From NCBI GenBank assembly GCA_021805485.1, contig JAJZFF010000044.1:1-8006 (forward strand): DNA of 8,006 nucleotides. The letters run 5' to 3'. Source of the DNA: Pseudomonadota bacterium (lineage in GTDB: Bacteria; Pseudomonadota; Alphaproteobacteria; Acetobacterales; Acetobacteraceae). Positions within the stretch are counted from its first letter, which is position 1, and every line of letters begins with the position of its first letter. This document shows, piece by piece, positions 1 to 7,167 of the stretch. The position numbers and the translations under genes were made by a program. The notes beneath the pieces are model-generated. The model ran no database searches. It had not been told where the DNA came from and saw only the letters and a program-made list of their open reading frames with translations.

Positions 1-1462
<1,462 letters not shown>

Positions 1463-1466
1463 CGGT

Positions 1467-3281
1467 TCAGACCAACACCAGGCCTTCGTCGGTGATGCCG
1501 GCGGCGCGCCCTTCCTGGTCGGGGCCAAGGATCATCTCGTTGTGGGCGGCGCCGGATGGGATCATCGGGAAGCAATTCTCCTTCTGGTCGACGGCGATGT
1601 CGGCGATCACGGTGCGGTCGGTGGCGAGCATCTCGCGGATCACGTCGTCCAGCTCATCAACAGTCTTGGCGCGCAGGCCGACGGCGTGGAAGCTCTGCGC
1701 CAGCTGCACGAAATCCGGCAGGGCGGCGGTGTAGCTCTCCGAATAGCGGCCGCCATGCAGCAACTCCTGCCACTGCCGCACCATCCCCATGTACTCGTTG
1801 TTGAGGATGAACACTTTGACCGGCAGCCGGTACTGCGACAGCGTGCTCATCTCCTGAATGTTCATCAGGATGCTGGCCTCGCCGGCGATGTCGATCACGA
1901 GTGCGTCCGGGTGGGCAATCTGCACGCCCATCGCCGCCGGTAGCCCGTAGCCCATGGTCCCGAGCCCACCCGAAGTCATCCACCGGTTGGGCCGGTCGAA
2001 ATGGAAATGCTGCGCGGCCCACATCTGGTGCTGGCCGACCTCGGTGGTGACGAACACCTCGCGCCCACTCTCGCGCGTTATCTCGTAGAGGCGGCGGATG
2101 GCATGCTGCGGCTTGATGATGGAGCCCGGCGCCATCGGCTGAGTGAAGCGCAGCGATTCCTTCGCCCGCCAGCCGTCGATCTGGCGCCACCACGCGGCGA
2201 GCGCCTGGGTGTCGGTGCGCGCCGCGGAGCGCTGCCATTCAGCGAGCAGCGCGCTCAGCACCCGCCCGGCATCGCCGACGATGGCGACATCCACGGCGAC
2301 GTTCTTGTTGATGCTCGAGGGATCGATGTCGGCGTGGATCTTCTTCGAGCCTGGGCTGAACGCATTGAGCCGGCCAGTGACGCGGTCGTCGAACCGTGCC
2401 CCGATCGCCAGCATGACGTCGCAGTCATGCATGGCGAGATTGGCCTCGTAGGTCCCGTGCATCCCGAGCATGCCGAGGAAATGCGGGTCGGAAGCCGGGA
2501 AGGCACCAAGCCCCATCAGTGTGTTGGTGCAGGGGAAGCCCGTCTCGCGCACGAAGCGGGTCAGCGTCGCCGACGCCCCCTCGCCGGCGTTGATGACACC
2601 GCCGCCAGCATAGATGATCGGCCGTTTCGCGGCCCTCAGCAGCGCCACCGCCTCGGCGATGCGCGCCGGATCCGGGTCCACCACCGGCCGGTAGCTGCGA
2701 TGCTCGGTCACGGGCGGCGGCGAATAGGGTGCGGGCCCGATCAGGATGTCCTTCGGGAGATCGATCACCACCGGCCCCGGCCGTCCGCTCCGGGCGACGT
2801 AGAACGCTTCATGGACGACGCGCGCGAGATCTTCCGACCGCTTGACGAGGTAGTTGTGCTTCGTCGCCGGCCGGGTGATGCCCGTCGTATCCGCCTCCTG
2901 GAAGGCGTCATTGCCGATCAGGTGTGTCGGCACCTGCCCGGTGAGGCACACAACCGGCACGCTATCCATCAGCGCGTCGACCAGGCCGGTGACGGCGTTG
3001 GTGGCCCCCGGCCCGCTGGTGACCAGCACCACCCCGACGCGCCCGGTGGAGCGGGCATAGCCCTCGGCCGCATGGACCGCGGCCTGCTCGTGGCGCACCA
3101 GAATGTGGCGAATGGCGTTCTGATTGAAAATCGCGTCGTAGATCGGCAGGACGGCACCGCCCGGATAGCCGAACACGACTTCGACACCCTGATCCTTCAG
3201 GGCGCGCAGCAGCACCTCCGCACCCGGCTGCAGCGCCTCCGTCCGCGCTGCCATCGCGGGTTCCCCGTCCTCGGCCGCCAT
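1467..3281 (-). CDS. ilvB: Acetolactate synthase large (catalytic) subunit, biosynthetic type
   Basis: Thiamine-diphosphate and FAD-dependent enzyme that condenses two pyruvates to acetolactate, or pyruvate with 2-ketobutyrate, opening branched-chain amino acid synthesis. Seen: 604 residues, a little above the usual length because of a short N-terminal extension. The N-terminal pyrimidine-binding domain has VFGYPGGAVLPIYDA (36-50) and RHEQAA with catalytic Glu65. GQVPTHLIGNDAFQE follows at 115-129, then the central FAD-associated domain. The C-terminal cofactor domain has GEAS (467-470) through LNN (493-495), GMVRQWQ, and FPMIPSGAAHNEM near the end. The metal-binding motif reads GEA where many relatives have GDG; I recall GDA or GEA forms in alphaproteobacteria. 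The presence of ilvN next door and FAD-type sequence argue for the biosynthetic rather than the catabolic (AlsS) enzyme. The ATG at 3281 is supported by GGAGGA six bases upstream; a second in-frame ATG at 3254 is poorly preceded. Confidence 0.98.
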   Translation of the reverse strand: MAAEDGEPAMAARTEALQPGAEVLLRALKDQGVEVVFGYPGGAVLPIYDAIFNQNAIRHILVRHEQAAVHAAEGYARSTGRVGVVLVTSGPGATNAVTGLVDALMDSVPVVCLTGQVPTHLIGNDAFQEADTTGITRPATKHNYLVKRSEDLARVVHEAFYVARSGRPGPVVIDLPKDILIGPAPYSPPPVTEHRSYRPVVDPDPARIAEAVALLRAAKRPIIYAGGGVINAGEGASATLTRFVRETGFPCTNTLMGLGAFPASDPHFLGMLGMHGTYEANLAMHDCDVMLAIGARFDDRVTGRLNAFSPGSKKIHADIDPSSINKNVAVDVAIVGDAGRVLSALLAEWQRSAARTDTQALAAWWRQIDGWRAKESLRFTQPMAPGSIIKPQHAIRRLYEITRESGREVFVTTEVGQHQMWAAQHFHFDRPNRWMTSGGLGTMGYGLPAAMGVQIAHPDALVIDIAGEASILMNIQEMSTLSQYRLPVKVFILNNEYMGMVRQWQELLHGGRYSESYTAALPDFVQLAQSFHAVGLRAKTVDELDDVIREMLATDRTVIADIAVDQKENCFPMIPSGAAHNEMILGPDQEGRAAGITDEGLVLV

Positions 3282-3287
3282 CGTCCA

Positions 3288-3293
3288 TCCTCC
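3288..3293 (-). promoter_or_regulatory. Shine-Dalgarno site of ilvB
   Basis: GGAGGA on the minus strand, six bases before the ATG at 3281. It favours this start over the in-frame ATG at 3254, which lacks a comparable site. Confidence 0.7.
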
Positions 3294-3329
3294 GCCAAAG
3301 CGCCGCGTGCGTACGGGCGCCGGGCACGT

Positions 3330-4337
3330 CTAGGCCGGGCGGGAGACCGCCGTCAATCCGGAGTCACGCAGAAAATTGAGCAGATCAGCTATTCCTCTTT
3401 CCGAAAATTTCTCAGTGTCATCAAATCGCGTAGTAATATTCCAGACAGCGGCCGCAGGCGGATGATGCCGGAACCAGGTCCCCTGCCGCCGGGTGTAGCG
3501 GCCGGTCGCCGTGACGGCGCGCGCGGCTGCCTCGGCGAGGCTGGTTTCGCCGCGCAGGCAGGCGGAGAGTTCGGGCACGCCATGCGCGCGCATCGCCGGC
3601 AGCGCCGGGTCGAGCCCGGCCGCCACGAGGGCCCGCACCTCCTCGAGCGCGCCGGCGGCAAGCATCGCCGCGAACCGATCCGCGATCGCCGTGCGCAGCG
3701 CCGGTCGCGGCGGATCCAGCAGGGCGGCGATGAAGCGCCAGGGCGCCGTCGCCCCACCGCTTGCCTGCCAGGCAGCTAGGCCGGTGCCGCTCGCCCGCCA
3801 CACCTCCCAGGCGCGGGCCAAGCGTTGCGAGTCCGACGGACGCAGCCGTGCCGCCGTCGCGGGATCCGCTGCGGCCAGCCGGGCGTGCAGCCCCTGCGGC
3901 CCGAGGCTGTCGAGCAGCGCCCGGGCCTCCGCGCGGATCGGCACCGGAATCTCCGGCAGGTCAGCGAGCCCTTCGGTCAGTGCGCGGAGATAGAGCCCGC
4001 TGCCACCGCAGATGATCGGCAGCCGCCCCGCCGCCCGTGCCGCCGCCATGGCCGCGAGCGCGGCCTCGCGCCACCAGAACACGCTGCCCGGCTCGGCGGC
4101 CGGGCGGACGCCGTAGAGCGCGTGCGGGGCGCGCGCCTCGTCGTCCGGGGTCGGACGCGCGGTGAGCACGCGCAGCTCGCGGTAGACCTGCATGGAGTCG
4201 GCATTGATGACGACGCCGTCGAGCCGCTCGGCCAGAGCCAGGGCGAGCGCGGACTTGCCGCTCGCGGTCGGGCCGGCGACGATCACGGCTCCGGGCAGAG
4301 CGGCGGTCTGCGCCGCGCGATCAGCCTCTTGCGCCAT
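3330..4337 (-). CDS. miaA: tRNA dimethylallyltransferase (isopentenyl-tRNA transferase)
   Basis: Transfers a dimethylallyl group to N6 of A37 next to the anticodon of tRNAs that read codons starting with U. Seen from the ATG at 4337: 335 residues, slightly longer than the usual 300-320. The P-loop GPTASGKS is at 22-29. NADSMQVYREL (45-55) contains Asp47, aligned with the catalytic Asp of the family. CGGSGLYLRAL is at 110-120, PSDSQRLARAWEV near 167-179, the AMRAHGVPEL block at 248-257, and GRYTRRQGTWFRHH near 279-292. The last 45 residues form a tail encoded by A+T-rich DNA. A GTG at 4373 would give 12 more residues and sit only eight bases from the serB start. The ATG is preferred because a purine run (GGGGGAGGG) abuts it and the residues upstream do not look conserved. 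The spacing is tight, so the start is less sure than the identity. It probably shares a transcript with ilvB, 48 bases downstream. Confidence 0.96.
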   Translation of the reverse strand: MAQEADRAAQTAALPGAVIVAGPTASGKSALALALAERLDGVVINADSMQVYRELRVLTARPTPDDEARAPHALYGVRPAAEPGSVFWWREAALAAMAAARAAGRLPIICGGSGLYLRALTEGLADLPEIPVPIRAEARALLDSLGPQGLHARLAAADPATAARLRPSDSQRLARAWEVWRASGTGLAAWQASGGATAPWRFIAALLDPPRPALRTAIADRFAAMLAAGALEEVRALVAAGLDPALPAMRAHGVPELSACLRGETSLAEAAARAVTATGRYTRRQGTWFRHHPPAAAVWNITTRFDDTEKFSERGIADLLNFLRDSGLTAVSRPA

Positions 4338-4381
4338 CCCTCCCCCGCCGGCATGAAGCCCCGCCCGGTTCACCCACGATC

Positions 4382-5269
4382 ATGCCAGTCCCGCACCCCC
4401 ACGTTCTCACCCTTGTCGCCGATCGAGCGGCGACCGTCCTCGATGACGGCGTCATCGCCGATGTGCGCGATGCCATCGGCGGCGGACGCGCGGTCACGCT
4501 CGCGCCGGGCGAGGCCGTGGACCTGCACTGCGTCGCCCCACCGGACCTCGCCGCCGCCGCCGCCGCACTCGCCGGCCGCCCGATCGATGCGCTGGCGGTG
4601 CCCGCCGCCAACCGGCGCAAGGCGCTCCTGGTCGCCGACATGGACAGTACCATCGTCACCGGCGAAACGCTCGACGATCTGGCCGACAAGGCCGGTCTCA
4701 AAGCCGAGATCGCCGCCATCACGCGGCGCAGCATGAACGGGGAAATCGATTTCGCCGAGGCGCTGCGCCAGCGCGTGGCGATGCTGCGCGGGCTGAAACT
4801 GTCGGCCTTGGAGGAAACCTGGCGCGAGACCCGACTGATGCCCGGTGCACATGAGCTCATCGCCACCATGCGCGCACATGGCGCCCTCACCGCGCTGGTC
4901 TCCGGCGGATTCACCTATTTCACCGGCCGCGTCGCCTCCCTCGCCGGCTTCGATCTGCACCGCGCCAACACCCTGCTCGACGACGGCGAGGCCCTCACCG
5001 GGCTGGTGGCCGAACCGATCCTCGATCGCAACGCCAAGCTCGCCACGCTGCGCGAGCTGGCCGACGCGCGGGGCCTGGACCTCGCGGCGACGATGGCCGT
5101 GGGCGACGGCGCCAACGATCTCGATATGCTGCGCGCCGCAGGACTCGGTGTCGCCTACCGGCCGAAGCCGATCCTGGAGCAGGCCATCGCCGTCTGCGTC
5201 CGTCACGCCTCGCTGCGCGCCCTGCTCTTCGTGCAGGGCTATCATCAGCACGAGATTCGGGAACGCTGA
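4382..5269 (+). CDS. serB: Phosphoserine phosphatase
   Basis: Hydrolyses O-phosphoserine to serine, the last step of the phosphorylated serine pathway. It is a cytoplasmic HAD-superfamily enzyme. Seen: 295 residues. An N-terminal segment of about 80 residues, in the place of the degenerate ACT-like region of SerB proteins, precedes the HAD domain. Motif I is DMDST (86-90), with nucleophile Asp86 and acid/base Asp88. ETLDDLA (95-101) follows, with Glu95 at the substrate serine position. Motif II is VSGGFTYF (173-180) with Ser174, the motif III lysine is Lys219, and the metal-binding motif IV is GDGANDLDM (241-249). All catalytic residues are present. The gene is divergent from miaA (44 bases between starts) and convergent with the protease gene. 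No Shine-Dalgarno is visible before the ATG, so translation may be leaderless or weakly initiated (inference), but homology-like sequence begins at once after it (HVLTL). Confidence 0.97.
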   Translation: MPVPHPHVLTLVADRAATVLDDGVIADVRDAIGGGRAVTLAPGEAVDLHCVAPPDLAAAAAALAGRPIDALAVPAANRRKALLVADMDSTIVTGETLDDLADKAGLKAEIAAITRRSMNGEIDFAEALRQRVAMLRGLKLSALEETWRETRLMPGAHELIATMRAHGALTALVSGGFTYFTGRVASLAGFDLHRANTLLDDGEALTGLVAEPILDRNAKLATLRELADARGLDLAATMAVGDGANDLDMLRAAGLGVAYRPKPILEQAIAVCVRHASLRALLFVQGYHQHEIRER

Positions 5270-5292
5270 CCCCCGCGCCGGCGGCGCGGGGG
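5270..5292. terminator. Perfect G+C-rich hairpin between convergent genes, likely bidirectional terminator
   Basis: Ten-base arms CCCCCGCGCC (5270-5279) and GGCGCGGGGG (5283-5292) are exact reverse complements around a three-base GGC loop. The hairpin begins directly after the serB stop codon and ends ten bases before the end of the protease gene. Its position between two convergent genes suits a shared terminator. Neither strand has a T-run after the stem, so it is not a textbook intrinsic terminator. It may pause polymerase for Rho or protect 3' ends instead. Confidence 0.55.
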
Positions 5293-5302
5293 TGGTTGGC
5301 GT

Positions 5303-6826
5303 TCAGCCGGGCTGGTGCTGCAGCGGCAGCGGCACCCAGCGCAGCCCGTTGGCGCTCTGAACCAGCATCAGCACCGATTTCCGGTTCTGCTCGCGCAGCC
5401 GATCGACCCGCTGCTTGACCTCCGCCGGGGTGTTCACCGGCTCCTGCTGCACCTCGACGATGACATCGCCCTGCTTCAGGCCCCGCTGGGCGGCGCTGCC
5501 ATCCGCCTCGACCTCGGTGATGACCACGCCCTTCTGGTCGGGATTGATCTGGAACTTCTCGCGCATCTCGCCCGTCAGCGGCGCGATGGTGAGGCCCAGG
5601 CCGGCGACGGCGACGGCGCGATCGGGCTCCGGCGTCTCGCTCGGCTTGGCCGCGGCCTCCTTCACGTCGTCGGGCATCTCCGCGATCACCGCATCGAGCG
5701 TCTGCTCGTGGCCGTCGCGCCAGATATCCAGCGCGACGGTCTGGCCGATCGAGGTCTCCGCCACGAGCCGCGGCAGGTTGCGCATCTCCTTCACGTCCTG
5801 GTGGTTGAACTTGAGGATGATGTCGCCGTTATGGACCTGCGCCTTCGCGGCCGGGCCGTCCTCCGTCACGCCCGCCACCATCGCCCCGGACGCTTCATGC
5901 AGGCCGAGGCTTTCGGCGATGTCCGGCGTCACCTGCTGGATGCGCACGCCGAGCCAGCCGCGCCGGGCGTGGCCGAACTTCACCAGTTGATCCACCGTCG
6001 TGCGCGCCAGGCTGGTCGGGATCGCGAAGCCGATGCCGATGGAGCCCCCGGAGGGCGAGTAGATGGCGGTGTTGATGCCGATCACCTGCCCATCCATGTT
6101 GAACAGCGGCCCTCCCGAGTTGCCGCGATTGATCGGCGCGTCGGTCTGGATGAAATCGTCATACGGACCCTGGCGGATGTCGCGTCCGCGGGCAGAGACG
6201 ATGCCGGCGGTGACGGTGCCGCCGAGGCCGAACGGATTGCCGATCGCCAGAACCCAGTCGCCGACGCGCATCTTGTCGGAATCGCCGAAGCTCAGCGCGT
6301 GCAGCGGCTTCTCGGGCTTGACCCGCAGCACGGCGACATCCACCCGGTCGTCGCGCCCGACCAGCGTCGCCTTCATCGAGGTGCCGTCCTGGAGCGTGAC
6401 CGTGATCTCGTCCGCGCCGTCGATCACGTGGTTGTTGGTGACGATGATCCCGGCCGGATCGATGACGAAGCCCGAGCCGAGGCTCTGGGTGCGGTGCGTC
6501 GGCGGCGGCGCGCCGCCATGGCCGTTGCCGCCGGGGCCGTTACCGCCGGGGCGGTTGCGCTCCATGAAATCGCGGAAGAACTGCTCGAACGGCGAACCGG
6601 GCGGAAAGGCGGGAAGGTCCGGCCCTTCGCCGCGTGCCTGGACCTTCTGGCTGCTCGAAATATTCACCACGCCCGGCAGCAGTTCGGCGGCGAGGTCGGC
6701 AAAGCTGGCCGGTGCGTCGCGCGCCGCGGCCGGCGCGGGGGCGAGCCACGGCGCCGCCGGCGCGACCAGCGTGAGCGCCGCCGCCAGCAGCGTGGCGCGA
6801 AGCGTACGGGAAAAGGCTCGATCCAT
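5303..6826 (-). CDS. degP: Do/DegP-HtrA family periplasmic serine endopeptidase with two PDZ domains
   Basis: Protease and probable chaperone for misfolded envelope proteins. Seen: 507 residues. Residues 1-35 look like a signal peptide: basic Arg7 and Arg10, a hydrophobic Ala/Leu stretch, and a likely cut after APAAA, so the mature enzyme is periplasmic. The trypsin-like domain has the triad His133 (TNNHV), Asp163 (RVDVAVL) and Ser237 (RGNSGGP), with IGNPFGLGGTVTAG in between. PDZ1 begins near residue 289 (RGWLGVRIQ) and PDZ2 near 405, with LKQGDVIVEV. An Ala/Pro/Glu-rich linker lies near 388-403. A Gly/Asn/Pro-rich loop (92-109) precedes the catalytic core, in the region of the regulatory LA loop. 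The ATG at 6826 is chosen because AAGGGA lies eight bases upstream and the signal peptide follows. The frame is open for 297 bases further upstream but that stretch is not protein-like. The symbol is family-level: degQ or mucD-type naming is equally possible. Confidence 0.94.
   Translation of the reverse strand: MDRAFSRTLRATLLAAALTLVAPAAPWLAPAPAAARDAPASFADLAAELLPGVVNISSSQKVQARGEGPDLPAFPPGSPFEQFFRDFMERNRPGGNGPGGNGHGGAPPPTHRTQSLGSGFVIDPAGIIVTNNHVIDGADEITVTLQDGTSMKATLVGRDDRVDVAVLRVKPEKPLHALSFGDSDKMRVGDWVLAIGNPFGLGGTVTAGIVSARGRDIRQGPYDDFIQTDAPINRGNSGGPLFNMDGQVIGINTAIYSPSGGSIGIGFAIPTSLARTTVDQLVKFGHARRGWLGVRIQQVTPDIAESLGLHEASGAMVAGVTEDGPAAKAQVHNGDIILKFNHQDVKEMRNLPRLVAETSIGQTVALDIWRDGHEQTLDAVIAEMPDDVKEAAAKPSETPEPDRAVAVAGLGLTIAPLTGEMREKFQINPDQKGVVITEVEADGSAAQRGLKQGDVIVEVQQEPVNTPAEVKQRVDRLREQNRKSVLMLVQSANGLRWVPLPLQHQPG
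6522..6551. repeat. Two-copy 15-bp tandem repeat inside the protease gene
   Basis: Units 6522-6536 (CCGTTGCCGCCGGGG) and 6537-6551 differ at a single base (6527 G, 6542 A). On the minus strand they encode PGGNG twice in the Gly/Asn-rich loop before the catalytic domain. The unit length keeps the frame, so gain or loss of a copy would only change loop length. Confidence 0.8.
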
Positions 6827-6834
6827 GAAAGACA

Positions 6835-6840
6835 TCCCTT
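6835..6840 (-). promoter_or_regulatory. Shine-Dalgarno site deciding the protease start
   Basis: AAGGGA on the minus strand, eight bases before the ATG at 6826. Another in-frame ATG at 6835 overlaps this site and would have no spacing, so 6826 is the better start. Confidence 0.65.
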
Positions 6841-7136
6841 TAGGGTTCCGTCGATCGGCGCGTCCTGGGTCACCCCGCGTCCACAGCGAGGCCCCGCTGG
6901 CAGCCGGAGGGGCCGTGACACCGCCTGTCAGTCCGCGGCAAGGCACGTCTGCCGCAGGTGACCATTTCTGCCGGACGTGACTCTGGGGGCGTACGGGCCG
7001 CTGCGCAAGCGCGTGAGGAGGCTTTATCGTCCCGGCCCGCCTCCCCGCCCGGGTTTGCGGCGGAGGTTCAGCCGAAGCGGGAGACGATGAGCATCGCCGG
7101 CCTGCGCGTCCGCTCGAACGCATAGCAACTCGTCAG

Positions 7137-7162
7137 CCGGCCGCAAGCCTCCCATCGGCCGG
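7137..7162 (-). terminator. Possible terminator hairpin after the debranching-enzyme gene
   Basis: Seven-base arms CCGGCCG (7137-7143) and CGGCCGG (7156-7162) are exact reverse complements around a 12-base loop, starting six bases beyond the stop codon of the minus-strand gene. No T-run follows, and short G+C-rich inverted repeats arise by chance in such DNA, so this is tentative. Confidence 0.3.
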
Positions 7163-7167
7163 GCGCC

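Larger units (their letters stand above)
6827..7167. other. 341-base region without a supportable gene; leader and promoter region of the protease gene
   Basis: This lies between the protease start and the stop of the next gene, both on the minus strand. No RNA gene or convincing ORF is visible. The protease frame stays open through most of it, but the conceptual peptide is Arg/Pro/Ser-rich and unlike a protein. The region holds the protease ribosome-binding site, a TGACA-N5-TGTCA palindrome (6916-6930), a GGCCCC/GGGGCC inverted repeat (6890-6914), a CTTG...CCCCA pair (6984-7009) and, next to the upstream gene, a hairpin at 7137-7162. Promoter position is not clear from sequence. Confidence 0.6.

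Noticed and set aside
1463..1528. 22-residue N-terminal extension of IlvN starting inside ilvB
   Set aside because: The residues come from the overlapping ilvB 3' end and do not resemble the family. The ACT domain begins shortly after the ATG at 1462.
3397..3429. Ten-codon ORF (MTLRNFRKEE) within the miaA 3' end as an ilv leader peptide
   Set aside because: It has no ribosome site, is not rich in Ile, Val or Leu codons, and I see no following attenuator hairpin with a T-run.
2001..3779. Long plus-strand open frame (592 codons) across ilvB and part of miaA
   Set aside because: It is antisense to two well-identified genes. Its conceptual product is Arg/His/Gly-rich without a recognisable domain, and long antisense frames are expected in G+C-rich coding DNA.
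5315..6961. Long plus-strand open frame (548 codons) opposite the Do protease
   Set aside because: It mirrors the protease codons, has a biased Arg/His/Ala/Asp composition and shows no domain. The protease on the minus strand has a full catalytic triad and PDZ domains.
6827..7123. 99-residue N-terminal extension of the Do protease from an upstream start
   Set aside because: The extension is Arg/Pro/Ser-rich and would bury the signal peptide. The ATG at 6826 has a well-placed ribosome site.
7087..7125. Plus-strand 12-codon ORF (MSIAGLRVRSNA) with a GGGAG-like site upstream
   Set aside because: It is too short and isolated to support. Purine runs before ATG are frequent here and no function can be read from it.
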